Origin: Psococerastis gibbosa
Lineage: Eukaryota > Arthropoda > Insecta > Psocodea > Psocidae
Length of the DNA: 64,000 bases
Assembly (NCBI GenBank): GCA_963971405.1
Contig: OZ020484.1
Span: forward strand, 21,948,001 to 22,012,000
Reading direction: 5' to 3'
This document shows, piece after piece, positions 45,476 through 57,409 of the stretch. A model generated the notes under the pieces. The model saw only the letters and a list, made by a program, of their open reading frames with translations. It was not told the DNA's origin and did no database searches. Each line of letters opens with the position of its first letter. The first letter of the stretch is position 1. The position numbers were made by a program, and so were the translations under genes.

Positions 45476-46314
45476 ACGATTACAGCAACAATTAGGATCA
45501 AATGCTACTAAGTTATATAGTATGTAATAATGTACATAAATTCATTCATATGATATAGCGTTATTTCAATTTCATTTGGGGGGGGGGGGGGACTCGATTG
45601 AGACGCAAATTTTAAATTCAAAGTGTTAAAAGAACTTGGTTATAGGTACCCTTAAATCGTCGAACTCAGTAGCAAGCAATCAAGCAAACAGTAAAGAATA
45701 AGGAATGAGGATCTATTTATTTCTAGTAAAATATATAGTCTGAAAAGCCCAGCAGCCGTTATTTGACTTATGGAAAAACAGTTTATAAACTAGCTGGACA
45801 TCCCATATTATTCATTGTCAATGGATGAAAAGAAAATATCTTTTTTTTTAATTATTATAATTAACAATTAAATGAATGTATCCGAATAACCTCTTCAGCC
45901 GCCTCTGTAGGTAATACCTGTGTTGAGTTACGACAGGCTTCCGATCGCATGGTGCGTAGAAACGCGCACAAGTACGAACAAGCTACCACTGAATGATAAT
46001 ATACGGAAAGTAAGATATAAGCTATGAACAAGCTTGTCTAATTGAAAGTAATCGCCCTAATGAAATAATAACAGGGACTGCGCCACCATGTACGTATATA
46101 TATACGTACAGTATAGGGGTTGAGCTGATGCTTAAAACACGCAACAGCGGGAAGAATAAAACCTGATAATATTTTTATACGTCGATATCTGGAAGCTACA
46201 GGGATGAGGGACGCAAATTTCGAACAGGACAACCAATCAATTGACGTTATACATTTATACAGGAATTCCGTTCATTAATAGGGCTATTATTTAATTTAAT
46301 TTAATTAAGAGGAT
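45476..46314. other. No gene seen apart from the 45871 repeat
   Basis: It contains a G tract near 45580. No coding signal. Confidence 0.55.
45871..45994. repeat. Dispersed repeat, pair with 51692-51822
   Basis: High identity by eye: TCCGAATAACCTCTTCAG, CGCCTCTGTAGGTAATACC and AGTACGAACAAGCTA in both. Confidence 0.75.
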
Positions 46315-46664
46315 ATGCTACGTAGATAATTGGCACCCTAGAATTAAGTACTTCTCATTTTTTTCTATCATTAACTTACCAAGTTATTAAACATTTGGCT
46401 CATTTAAGTTGTAGAAGACTACTTAATCACACAAAATCGGTTTTTTTTTTTTACTTTTCGGCTTCGCAGTTTTTCCAAAAATCCACTGGTTTTTAAGAGA
46501 GAAATAAGGTATCAAAAATGTAATATTTCTTATTATATGATGCATGAAGTAGTCTTCTACAACTTACACGAGCCAAATCTTTAATAACTTGCTTTGTTAA
46601 TTAATTAAAAATAAAAAGTCAATGAAAACAACCAATTTTGGGGTGCTAATTTTTTACGTAGCAT
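46315..46664. mobile_element. Mini-transposon with long inverted repeats
   Basis: The outer inverted repeats begin ATGCTACGTA, then AATTRGCACCC. A second inverted block (AAGTTGTAGAAGACTACTT) lies inside. There is no coding content. Confidence 0.78.
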
Positions 46665-47258
46665 GTACGTACGGTACATTCATACACCGTCGACGCAGGC
46701 GGATGGCGCCTCCGCTGTTTCCCCATTTAAGACAATTAACGTTAATTGTTCGGCACTATAATTTTAAAGTCGATAAATTTAGCCAACGCATCAAACCCAA
46801 CCAGCTACAGCTACCCTAACCATCAAAAAGTTACCACACGGACTGATGGTGTATTCAGAAATTTACGTTGAAGGTTGACAATTATTTTACAATCTTCTTT
46901 AGGGCGGTTCCCACAAGCACTTGAAAAATATCGGTAAAGAATACTGCACAGCACCGCCATGCATTGGTAGAGGGCCATGCCGTCCAGTATTTCTTATCTT
47001 TTCAAGCGATACGGGTCTTAATTAGAGGAAAAACTGATGAGCATTTTGACACCCAACCCCTCCGATCGCATGTCACAAACTCCACAGCTTTACTTACCGA
47101 AATAACAATCTAATTAATTAATTATTTAATAGTCATCAGTTCACAACACTTAACCCACAAAAACTACAATAATGCATAAAAGCAGAAGGTGAAAAATTCC
47201 TAGAAGACTATCTAGAAAATATTGACAAATGAAAGCTAAGCGCGAAACATGAGCTTCG
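46665..47258. other. No gene seen; small hairpin
   Basis: A hairpin around 46938-46995 pairs AATACTGCACAGCACC-like with GGCATGCCGTCCAGTATT-like sequence. Otherwise anonymous. Confidence 0.5.
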
Positions 47259-47426
47259 AGTGGGGAAGACCGCGCAAGCACTGAAGTGGGCAACAGAGTG
47301 CCGCTACAGACTGGACGCTCCAGCGAACACCACAGGGGCAGTTCCAGCGTTCCAGTGCCCGGTAATGGCTCAGCTGACGGTGGACTCGTGCCACGCTTCG
47401 CTGCATCCCCCGATGGCACTAGGGGC
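47259..47426 (+). other. Candidate exon, GC-rich open segment
   Basis: A roughly 170 bp segment is strikingly GC-rich against its AT-rich surroundings, is open on the plus strand (reading through TAQALKWATECRYRLDA) and ends at a fair donor, GGGCAG|GTGAGG. The minus strand is open too. No acceptor with a clear pyrimidine tract lies upstream and I recognise no domain. It could be an exon, a CpG-rich element fragment or chance. Confidence 0.25.
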
Positions 47427-47984
47427 AGGTGAGGGCCTACGGGCCTGTTGCCATTTTATTATTTGTTGGCTTTTATTAAATAATAGGTGAAGGTACATAC
47501 TGTATATATACTATCACGGAGGATTTTCTAGAAGACTTGCCGTGTTCAGCCACGGTGTTTAAACAGTTTGGGAATTCATACAGTACCGTACAGTATATGG
47601 TTACCCCGTGAATATAAAATTCAATATAATGTTACTATAAGTCACTCTTGTGTCAAATTAATAATTGCCACAATCTTCAAAAGTCCCCATTGGTTAAGTT
47701 AATTAAACATGTACAATTTCACAACGTATACCGTAAGCTGCATTGAAGCAAATAGAAGTTTTCAAGTTGATTCGCTAATGCAGAAAGCACGTTTACTGCC
47801 AGAAGCTGTGATAAGTGTCAGCGAGAAAACTGCTGGAGTTGCTGAGTGTCATCGTGATCCGACGGATGGACGCCCAATACCGAAACTGATCAGTGATAAA
47901 ATAATGGGCATTTCATATATACTATACATGAGTTGTAAAAGAATAATAAGAGGATTATTCAAGTACGGTATACAATACATTATA
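47427..47984. other. No gene seen
   Basis: Anonymous sequence between the candidate exon and SINE copy 6. The 127-residue frame starting at 47709 runs into the SINE and is not a gene. Confidence 0.55.
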
Positions 47985-48183
47985 GTCAGGACATGTAGAG
48001 TGGTGGTAAAGACTCCGACTTTCACCCAAAAGGTTGTTGGTTCGAGTCCCACTCTTGCTACATTTTCTGGCCATGCTTCGGAGATCATGTAAATCAGGCG
48101 AACCCGGGCTTTCCTAGTTGAGTGTAAGTGAGGGCTTTATAGCCCTAACTCTCCTATGTTGGCTTAGTAATAGAACGAAAAAA
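47985..48183 (+). mobile_element. tRNA-derived SINE, copy 6
   Basis: A full-length copy with head (ACATGTAGAGTGGTGGTAAA), B box GGTTCGAGTCC and body with AATAGAACG at the end. The A/B box spacing is compatible with an internal RNA polymerase III promoter. Confidence 0.85.
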
Positions 48184-48331
48184 TTCAAAAGTCAATATAC
48201 TTGTTTTAGAGTAGATCTGACGTTATTTGCTTATGAATTTCCCGTAGCGGTGGACAACCAAGCCCAGTCTTCTTATCGATACAGAAGATTCGTATCAGAT
48301 GTACTTGGTCATACTTTCGCCTTTTCATTGC

Positions 48332-48460
48332 GTCAATGGTAAGTCTGTCACAGCTTATTATTGCTTATAGCCGGTGTAGATTGACATCGAGAACGTATAC
48401 CAGTTTGCCAATGGCCAAAACTTCATACGGAAACAATACCAGTAATGTCCGGAATCCATG
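48332..48460. repeat. Dispersed repeat, pair with 3121-3235
   Basis: Collinear partner of the 3.1 kb copy, just downstream of SINE copy 6. Confidence 0.6.
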
Positions 48461-48515
48461 GTGTCTTTGGCATTGGACAAGGGGTCTAAAGGCCACTATA
48501 AGTAGGCCTGGGTCC

Positions 48516-48957
48516 GTCAAAATTCCTTCAAAAAATTACAATATATCCATAAAGAAAAAACCAGAAGCAAACTATCGAGGGGCAAGCAACCCCCCGCATT
48601 TTATTGACATTAATTACAGCTACCATACATGTGAATTTAAAAGAAATCATAGGAGCCGTTTTTTAGAAATAATTTTTTTAGACGTTTTTTTGGAGTTTTA
48701 TGAGTATAAAGCCCCCCCCCCCCCCCCCCCCCAAATTGACTTAGCCCAAAATATAAAAAAATTGCCTCGAGGTATGATTTTTGTGAACCTACATGCTAAA
48801 TTTCATCAAAATCGACCGAGTAATTGAGAAATTGATGAACTGACAGACAGACAGACAGACAGGCAGACCTCAAAACGGGTAAATCCGTTGAAATCTCGGG
48901 ATCGAAAATTTCGACCATCACAAAGCTTTCCTTATACTACGTATAAATTGGAAAGCA
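48516..48957. mobile_element. (CAGA)n-containing repeat, left-truncated copy
   Basis: It begins within the block CAGAAGCAAACTATCGAGG and is complete to ATAAATTGGAAAGCAAT. Confidence 0.8.
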
Positions 48958-49286
48958 ATAATGATGATAGGTCTAACATAAACAAGTTCTACTATGTATA
49001 ATGTCGTTTTGTGGTAAAAAAAAGCTAGATGTACATAAATAGTACAAATAATGAGTAAATTGATAGGTGCCTAGATCTGGCCCTGTCGTAACGGATGCGC
49101 GGCCAGGTGGAGCCGGTGGAGGAAGGACATCCGTGGGCACGCGACCCCATACTAACGGACGAGCATACCCAAGTTTAATCATGATCAACCTTTTATCAAT
49201 GAGGTGCTCGTACGGTCGTACCTACCGGCTACTGGCTACTCGCGCAATGCACTTGTTAATGCTCCTATTGCATTTTCTCGGGTATA
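48958..49286. other. No gene seen; GC-richer patch
   Basis: A short unique GC-rich stretch lies at 49075-49165, open on both strands, with no recognised product. Confidence 0.5.
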
Positions 49287-49294
49287 ATTTACTA

Positions 49295-50058
49295 CAAGCC
49301 CGTAGCCAGGATTTTTTTTCGGGGGTGGCTGCGGCAACTGTGATCCTATCCAGTGTAAAAAAAAAATTCTTGAGAATTCAATTGTATCTAGTGTATTCTT
49401 TTGAAGTAATGGTGTTACTGAGTACATATATGATAGCATAGCCACACCAAACGTCAATTTATAGGCGGAATTAGCTTTGGTGCGAACATTGGCGTATAAT
49501 ATTTTGCGGATATGCGGACTAAATCGTAATGTTATCATAACGACGGTTTAAATTGCATAGAAATGATATTGCATTCTAACCCAATGAGGGGGCCGGGGGT
49601 CTCCCCCGGGGGAAAAAATCCACCTATAAGTGCTAAACAGTGGGGTTTTACAGCAGCAAAGCTTACAAAGGAATGCATATTCACATTGCTACAAACAGGG
49701 GGGCCCGGGGGCCACCCCCGGAGGAAAATTTGAAAATATAAGTGCAGAATAGTGTGGTTTTACGCATTTTAACAGCAGTAATGGATAGATTTTACAAAGC
49801 TTACAAAGGAATGCTTACTCATAGAAATCATATTGCATTTAACCCAAAGAGGGGGGTTCGGGGGTCTCCCCCGGGGAAAAAATCCACCTATAAGTGCTAA
49901 ACAGTGGGGTTTTACAGCAGCAAAGCTTACAAAGGGATGCATATTTATGTTGCTACAGGGGGGCCCGGGGGTTTCCCCCGGAGGAAAGAAATTTTTTTTC
50001 AAAAATTTCGGGGGGGGGGGCTGCAGCCCAATAAGCCCCCCCCTTGCCTACGGCCTTG
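49295..50058. mobile_element. hAT-type element with tandem G/C-tract modules
   Basis: Ends CAAGCCCGTAGCCAGG and CCTTGCCTACGGCCTTG are inverted repeats, with a perfect ATTTACTA duplication. Four to five modules each carry GTGCTAAACAGTGGGGTTTT, AAAGCTTACAAAGG and a GGGGGGCCCGGGGGT tract. Some modules are nearly identical, showing recent internal duplication. Confidence 0.9.
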
Positions 50059-50242
50059 ATTTACTATGACTGAATGTATTCATTGACTTCAGCTATGCAC
50101 GTAGGCTATATAAAACAGGTACCTAACTTACTAAATTTTTTTGCTCCAAGTACCCTATTCCACTCATTCGAGGGGCAGTGTCGGACTCTCGGAGCCTATG
50201 GGCTGGAATCTCGTGGGGGCCTGCCTTTGTCGTTGGGTAGGT

Positions 50243-50515
50243 CAGTAGCGTAAATACCACCCCTGCAACCCCCATGGTACGGGGGGGGGGGCGCAGCATT
50301 GCTGGGGGCTCACTTCGGCTCCCAAAAATATTAAAATAATTTAGAAATCTACGTAATTAATGAACATGTACAATTTAAATTTGTTATCCATGTTGACTAT
50401 TCCACTATTGACTATCACTCATAAAAAAGATGAAATAATGAGACAAGGTAAGATGCACCAAGGGCTTGCGGGGAGGGGGGGGCGCAGCAGAAGGCAGAAG
50501 TTATTTACGCTACTC
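50243..50515. mobile_element. hAT-type short element
   Basis: Ends CAGTAGCGTAAATA and TATTTACGCTACTC. The flanks GGGTAGGT/GGGTAGAA match at six of eight positions. The right part (CTATTGACTATCACTCATAAA) recurs at 59381-59493. Confidence 0.78.
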
Positions 50516-50629
50516 GGGTAGAACCATCTATAGGTATATAACCCAAGAACATGCCTAATAATGATGATGGTTTCGTTTGTGCGTTTGTGTAGATCAATTC
50601 GGAGAAATTTAAAATAAAGATAAATATAA

Positions 50630-50633
<4 letters not shown>

Positions 50634-50663
<30 letters not shown>
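50634..50663. repeat. (TA)n microsatellite
   Basis: A run of about 14 TA units lies in an AT-rich stretch. Confidence 0.95.
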
Positions 50664-50667
<4 letters not shown>

Positions 50668-51691
50668 TTTAATAAATGTAATATTACAATACGAAATAAA
50701 CAAGCATAAGTTCCTCGTGCATCAACATAAGTTTTATTTTTTAAAGAAAGAATGAAAAATGTCTTTGCGTATAAAATAGTCGTGACATGCACCCATAAAT
50801 TTCTTTACACTTTTCATTTCAGATTGGGTCCGCGGCAGATCCAGTTCCAAAGCCTCACTTCATTTCTGATTTGTAAAATGTTTGAGCTTTTTTTTGGGGG
50901 GGGGGGCGGGCTTTTTGTGGGAGGCCAATCCGGGACTGGCGAGGGGGATGAACACAGCCAATTGTGTAGTCTAAACGATTTTACTTTATACTTTCTTGCC
51001 GATTACTTGTTAATTACATGATTTTATAATTTAACAGAAATATATATTTATTTATTTCCTATTTATTTACCTATTATCCATATTCAATGCCATTTTTTTT
51101 CTTTCAACAAATAGAGCAGAGAACACGGCTGAACGATAGCATCATCGATCCCTGTTCGGCAGTCATCCCCGATAGAAGTAAAACTCAATTTCGCTCATCG
51201 CTGAAATCCTTTTACTTGGACGGTACACTTAGCTCTCCATCGTGTTGATTTTAAGATGAGCTTTTTATCTGAGACTTGTTAGTAATGAGAATGAATGAAC
51301 TTTGGTTGTATTTGCATGAGAGGTTTGTCAACAGTGGCAAGTCTCAAGTGCTTCCGTGACACGTGATACCACTCAAAGCGACCCAATAGCAGCACATTTT
51401 CATCAATACTTTCCTTCAAAATCCTCTTTTGTTAGTCCAATAGGACATAGCACTATACAGTCTGCTGCCCTCTACTCTAAAGATTTCATCACTTCAAAAA
51501 TTCAATTCGATAAAAATATCAAATAATTGCTCCCTGATTTAAACCTTTCATACCTATTTAAATATTAAAACGTTCATGTTCTTTAAAACTGCTCATTTTC
51601 TTCCGATTCATACATTCTGTGGCTCTGTTTAGGTAACTTTAGCCCATCAACTACTTTTTTTATTTTAAAGATTATTCGCATACAAACAATT

Positions 51692-51822
51692 CAATGAATG
51701 CATCCGAATAACCTCTTCAGTCGCCTCTGTAGGTAATACCAGTGTTGAGTTACGGTACGACAGGTCACCGATCGCATGTTGTGTAGAGACTCGCACAAGT
51801 ACGAACAAGCTATACCACAATG
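51692..51822. repeat. Dispersed repeat, pair with 45871-45994
   Basis: Partner of the 45.9 kb copy, with the same blocks plus a 5-bp duplication (GGTAC). Confidence 0.75.
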
Positions 51823-52224
51823 CCAGCGAAGGCAGTTTCATTACAAAATAAAGTTGGATGCTTCTCACATTGTATATGCCGTATTTGTCGAATCTACATA
51901 CTGTAATATATCCTTATTTTATAAACCAATCCAGAGCAGAAACCACCTTTTATAAGGTTGCCAAATGCCATACATTTTAGTCTCTGAGTTAGATGACTAA
52001 TGCTAAAAGACACTACTTATGAAGTGCTTTCAAATCAGAGTTATGTAGATGTATTGTATTGTAGTATACGCGCTACAACTACAATTAGACAGAAATCTTT
52101 CCGTTAATAAAAACAATGGAGTAAACAGCAAGGTACAGAATGTCAGATATGCTTAATACTCTAACAAGGCGCAGATATTTTTTTAATGAATATACACCTT
52201 GGATTTATTCAGAGTAAAGTTAAA

Positions 52225-53047
52225 AGAACCGGTCCGAGTTAACTCAAACATGCTTTCCAATTTATCAAGTAGTAGCTAGAGAAAATGAGTAATTTCATGG
52301 AAAATAATTTTCCTAAAGTTAAATTTCGGGCATCTCGGGGAGGGGGGGGGGGGTTGTCCACCTGACGTCACTGGAGGTGAGGTAAATTCTAGATAGGTCA
52401 GGGCACGCAATGCATTTGACCGTGAATTTTCTATCATTTTTTCAAAAATATTTTTTTTTGCACAAAACCAAATAATTTGTTGGGAAAGTTCGTTAACACC
52501 TAAAAAAAATTTAACACCTAAAACATGCCTGAAGGTAGAAATCATCGATGGAAAAGTTTCACAGAAAAATTATTTTTTAGTCATTTTTAATTAAAATTTA
52601 GTTATTATTATTTTTTTACCCCCAGAAGCAAACTATCAAGGGGCAAGCGACCCCCGTATTTTGTCAACATTAATAACGACTATAATATATGTGAATTTAA
52701 AAGAAATCGTTGGAGCCGTTTTCGAGAAATAATTTATTTTTTTAGGCGTTTTTTATGAGTTTTTTGAAAATAAAACCCCCCCAAAATAAAGCCCAAAATA
52801 AAAAAAATGGTCCCGAGGTATGTTTTTTGTAAACTTACATGCCGAATTTCATCAAAATCGACCGAGTAGTTTGCCCGGAAATCGACGCACAGACAGAGCG
52901 ACAGAGCGACAGACAGACATTTCGTAAAAACCACTTTTTGGGGTTCCTGGGACCTGAAAACGTGTAAATCCGTTGAAATCTCGGAATCGAATATTTCGAC
53001 CATCACAAAGCTTTCCTTATACTAGGCTACGTATAAATTGGAAAGCA
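52225..53047. mobile_element. (CAGA)n-containing repeat, full copy 3
   Basis: Same order as copies 1 and 2, with AGAACCGGTCCGAGTTAAC at the left and ATAAATTGGAAAGCAAT at the right. The microsatellite is short. Confidence 0.85.
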
Positions 53048-54244
53048 ATAATAAGATTCTACAATAGTAGGTATGAAAATGATAGGTACTTTAGTGGTAG
53101 ATAAATATGGTTATGTAAGCAGCAGTAATCAATTAATATAAATTCCAAAACTAAAATTGATAAGAGGCATTTAAATAATCATAAATACTGTGACTAGTAT
53201 GAATAGGCTACTACAATTTATTATTGTATTATGACGACAAACATAATTAAAAACTCATAGATAAAGAAATGGTACAGGGTCTCATTATTTTTTGATACAA
53301 AGTACTATGTTTTATCTGTTGAAGGCGTCAAAACAGAGTAATGACCTTTGATTTGCCCTATCCAACACATTAATTAAATTTGGAAAGATAGGCTAATTTG
53401 TAATCAGGGTGGTCAAGAATATTAATATCAATATTATAAATAAATAGCAGGATCTCCCTACTTATTATCCCTATTACGAGGTGTCGCGAAAAAGCAGCGG
53501 TAAAAGTGCCAAAGATTTGAAAGGAATGAGTTCCATAAATATTTATTCAAAAGTCAAGCCTTAAAAAGTAATTTTTATTTATTTATGGCAGTAGGAAGGG
53601 CGAGTCATCCCATCTTCCAAAAAAATGGGTCGGGAGGTAAAAAAGGTTGGGAACCACTGAAATACCGCATAGAAATTGCAAGGAATTTAATATAAGAAAA
53701 TAATATGCTTGATACAGTAAACTATAATATTTATTAAATTAAAATTTACGTGAACCGTTCCATCTAAGTAAATACCAATCAGGAACGGAAACCGCAAATA
53801 TTTAGAAGTGTTCCCGATCCTAAGTGACGATTGGATGGACCTCCAAGCAAATTCTAGGTTCTACAATAGTATGAGACGGATTTTCATATCACTGTAGTAC
53901 AACAGTACAAGCACCCATTTAGGCCTACTTGCGGTAAAGTGTGGAAAGTCAGGGAAGACACTAGAAGAAATTAGAGACACAAATAAGTCAGTAAATGAAC
54001 AAAACTTCAACTGTGTTTTATGTTTATATTTTTTTTTTAATCTTTTTATTCTTTTCCACTTCACCACAGGTAGCCTACGTGAGTTCCACTATTATTGAAA
54101 TTGCTCCAAATTCAACTCGAAACGAACAAACAACACGTCTGGTAACGGTTTTCAACAAATGCTCCAGTTTCTACATGTTTATTAGTGAAAGAACCCTGAC
54201 ATGCTTTCCTATTTATCAAATAAGTTAGTATAGGTACCTATTTG
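53048..54244. other. No gene seen
   Basis: Anonymous apart from a hAT end near 53640. CATGCTTTCCTATTTATC at 54200 resembles the left end of the (CAGA)n repeat. Confidence 0.5.
53560..53660. mobile_element. Possible hAT right-end fragment
   Basis: AAAGGTTGGGAACCACTG is the reverse of a typical hAT end. No left end was found nearby, so only a fragment is called. Confidence 0.4.
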
Positions 54245-54847
54245 ACTCCAGAATGCGCTATGGGATAGCAACATGGGGAAGCGCCACTGAGTCCGATCGG
54301 GTTTTCAAAGTCCAAAAGCGTGCCATTAGAGCTCTGATTGGGACATGGGATCAACGAGTGTCTTGTCGACCCTTATTCGAGAAACTCGATATCCTGCCTC
54401 TGGCATCAGTGTTTATACTCGAGACCCTGACGTATACTCGTAGGCACTTGCACAAATATGCTTTTAATGCAGAAACTCACCACCATCAGACACGGAATGG
54501 GGGTGACTTGCACCAGGAGCAATACCGTACAGCCGCCATGGGAAATTCACCCCACCACTTAGGTGCAAGGTTGCGTAACCACCTACCCAGCCTCCTAAGG
54601 CTTCCAACAGCTATAACACCATCCCAATGTAGGAAGGGCGTGATTAGGCTTCTTGGTGTGAACCGCCCTTACTCCGTGCCTGAATTTTTTGACCACAACT
54701 ACAACAGTTGAGTTTATATCTTATGTACCGTATTATATGTTTCTGTGTTTCTGTTTGACGTAATAGAGTTGTAACGACGCCGAGAATACCATTGTATTTT
54801 TAAAATGGCCAATACATGACTTATGACTTATGACTAATGACTTAATA
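54245..54847 (+). mobile_element. 5'-truncated LINE, 3' end of the RT ORF
   Basis: The fragment begins inside the RT thumb and connection region and keeps the 3' UTR. It ends in imperfect ATGACTT 7-mer repeats at 54814-54847. Truncation at the 5' end and a short tandem tail are hallmarks of LINE insertion. The tail and sequence differ from those of the helicase LINE, so it is a different family. Confidence 0.8.
54253..54711 (+). pseudogene. Reverse transcriptase C-terminal fragment (LINE)
   Basis: This 152-residue frame starts MRYGIATWGSATESDRVFKV and continues QKRAIRALIGTWDQRVSCRP and LFEKLDILPLASVFILETLT. This is the well-known region after the RT domain of Jockey/CR1-like LINEs (RYGI-WG, QKRAIR, SCRPLF, LP-x-x-IYE). 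It ends with a hydrophilic tail and a natural stop. No endonuclease or catalytic RT motif is present because of 5' truncation. The frame is intact, so the insertion may be fairly recent. Confidence 0.85.
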
Positions 54848-55791
54848 GTTCCATGGTAAATAATTGCGCCCATGGCTAAAAATGGGCTGCCTACATATTT
54901 TCCCCATCCTAAAGCTTTGGAATGTTTGATGGGACAATTGCATAGTCCAAAATGGGATATTAAGCAGTTATACACAATAATAATGGTATGGTTTTCAATC
55001 CATTGGGGCTCAGGTTATCCATAATAACTTCAAAAAAATATTTTTTCCTCAAAACCGAAACCTTAAAAAAAAAAAAATAGATAGCTCTAGTAAATTGAGC
55101 CTTTTGTATTTCAATACACCCTGAATTTAAAGAAATCGTTAGAGTCATTCTTTACTATTTTCTCTTTTTGTGGTATTTAGGGTATTTAGGGTATAACGAC
55201 CAAAAACCTTGGGGATTCCTGGGACCCTATAAAACGTGTAATTCCGTTGAAATCATGAAATCGAAATTTTTTTTTCTTTACAAAGCTTTCCTTATACGAA
55301 CGCATAAATAAGAGAGCAATAAGGATTGCCACCCTACCTATCTTACCGTAGATGATATTACATATTTGTAACCTTAATGCCCATGACCTAGGATAACTTT
55401 TAAGCCCGTAATAAGGCCACACAATAGGACATAGATATCCTATCTTTCAGACAGCTCACTGAGATTAAGAATAAGAAATAACCACAATTTTTTCTTCCTG
55501 TAGCCTATTCAGCGTTATATAAGGCTTATCAATATCTATTCAATTAGAAAACATTAATTTAAAAAAAATCACCGTTTCATTAAAACAAAATCCATTGTTT
55601 TCACTGTTGAGATCATGTAGATATGAGATTAAGTAATTTCCTAGCTATTGATCCCCTTGTACTTAAGCAATACTTCAAATATTGATAGAAGAAATCTGGT
55701 CGCAATTAGAAGTACTAGGCCTATCTCAAGCTCATGTGATGTCCGGCAGCACATGGACTGTCAGTGTCAACTGAAGTCTCACCCGACCACC
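54848..55791. other. Upstream region of the Ig-like gene
   Basis: Contains the degraded (CAGA)n fragment and then about 470 bp leading to exon 1. No clear TATA box or initiator can be claimed. Confidence 0.4.
55124..55322. mobile_element. (CAGA)n-containing repeat, degraded right end
   Basis: It keeps GAATTTAAAGAAATCGTTAG, GGATTCCTGGGACC, AAAACGTGTAATTCCGTTGA and AAAGCTTTCCTTATAC, but the microsatellite is gone. Confidence 0.7.
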
Positions 55792-55852
55792 ATGGCAGCA
55801 GGCAATTTGAGCATATTATTTAGTTTGGCCCTGTCAAATATCGTCCTGACAG
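55792..55852 (+). CDS. Exon 1 of a secreted or membrane Ig-like protein (signal peptide)
   Basis: The exon starts at an ATG in a near-ideal context (CCACCATGG) and encodes 20 residues plus one base: MAAGNLSILFSLALSNIVLT. This is a typical signal peptide with a hydrophobic core. It ends at the strong donor ACAG|GTAAGC, phase 1. An in-frame ATG 13 codons upstream (55753) has a weaker context and would bury the signal peptide, so I prefer 55792. The next matching exon is at 59665, also phase 1, and together they read through without a stop. Transcription start and 5' UTR are not identifiable. Confidence 0.7.
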
Positions 55853-56486
55853 GTAAGCGTCACATTACAACAATCATCATCATCACAATAAAGATTTATA
55901 TCCATATCTGTCTAAGAAATACATTGTTTACATCATACGAGGTTATAGTTAAAAACAAAATAACATTTGTTCATCAATATTCATGTGGTACCGTTATATA
56001 TATGAAATAATGCACGTAAATTAACGATTTTTGCTATTTTAGAAATGTTGTATTACTTTTTAGTTTCGTCTTTAAATCTCCATCCCTTTATAATTCTATT
56101 CAGTTTTGGGGCATGATTGTGGTGCTATATTATTGGTCCAAAAATCACGCACAAGCAACAATGATTGCTGGTCACGATTTGCCAAAACTATTTTCATCAC
56201 TATACTATTCCAAACTTTTCATCAGTTATTGACGCACTGAAGCGTCCAGAGCGAAATTTCGTGTTTGGCAAGCTATCGGCCTTCATGAAGGAGCTTATAA
56301 ACATTTTTTTCTCTGGGGAAGACTCACCACATAGACTCACCAAATAACAAACCTCTCGCATGTTTGCCACCACCCCCCCCCCTTCAGCTGTGGTTACAGC
56401 TACGGCTACGGTATAGTACAGGATCAAATGTAATAAAATCTAGAAAGAAAAAAACTACCATGATCCTGTTTTTGAAACTTACACAA

Positions 56487-56575
56487 CATTGGCGTAATTA
56501 GGGGGGGGGGGGTCTGGAGTGGGCTTAGCCACCCCCGGGTACTTGTCAAGCTCCCCCCCCCCCCCAGGGTTTTCG
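56487..56575. mobile_element. Partial G/C-tract element
   Basis: It begins CATTGGCGTAATTA, like the 32025 element end, followed by G and C runs. No right end was recognised. Confidence 0.45.
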
Positions 56576-57263
56576 AGGAAATAAAACAAATTCACTGAAA
56601 ACACGTCTTAATAAATAAACGAATAATTAGAAATACGTTTAGAAATACTTTTTTTTCACAAAGAATAATAATATATTTAAAAAGAAACACTTCATCGCGA
56701 AAGTGCGACTCTATTTTAATGAATTATGTTGGCAATTTAGCTGTTTCTGAATTCCTTTTGTCAATGTTTACGTTTGAATCTGCACTGAAATCAAGGATTT
56801 TAATATCTTGAAGTTGCTGTGGTTCTACATCTCCACCCCCCCTCCCCCTGATTTTGACAACTAGGGGCACGGAACAAATGGGGTATTTTGGCAATTTACC
56901 CCAATGCTACATAATATACTTTTATAGGCTAACAAGAAAAATAATATTGCCTTGAACAGATTTGGAAAGATTCAAAAAAATAATTGAAACAAATGCCCGT
57001 TGATATGAGTCAGTGTAATGTCGAAGACTAATTGCTGTATAGCTGCAGCGCATGTCACAGAATTATTTTCAACAAAGAGGACTCTTATTTGTTTTCATTA
57101 GACCATATGAATAGGCCTCCTCAGTATACGCCTTACGATTTATTTTACCGGAGGGTACGGAATTAACTAGGTATCGTATTATAAGACACTGGAGGCTATT
57201 AATGGATCCCTCTTTTTCTGGATAAGATCAGTCATAATTTCTGCATTAAGAGGAAGCTGAACC

Positions 57264-57409
57264 CAAGGCCGTGCCCATTTTTAACGTAATTTATTAATGA
57301 ATCAATGGATAAATTCTTCAAACCATACAGGTTTACATGCAAAAATTTGTTTCGGGAGGGGGGGAGTCTAGACTCCATGGACCACCCCCCCCCTCTGGGC
57401 ACGGCCCTG
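57264..57409. mobile_element. hAT-type short element
   Basis: Ends CAAGGCCGTGCCCA and TGGGCACGGCCCTG with a perfect GCTGAACC duplication. The interior is 146 bp with one G and one C tract. Confidence 0.88.

Larger units (their letters stand above)
50524..52224. other. No gene seen apart from listed repeats
   Basis: Includes the (TA)n run, a G tract near 50895 and the 51692 repeat. Otherwise anonymous. Confidence 0.55.

Noticed and set aside
49769-50069. Frames with FFPRGRPPGPP-like proline-rich text (also near 10.1, 25.4, 32.3 kb)
   Set aside because: The text is the translation of G/C-tract modules in hAT-type elements, open on several frames and without start context.
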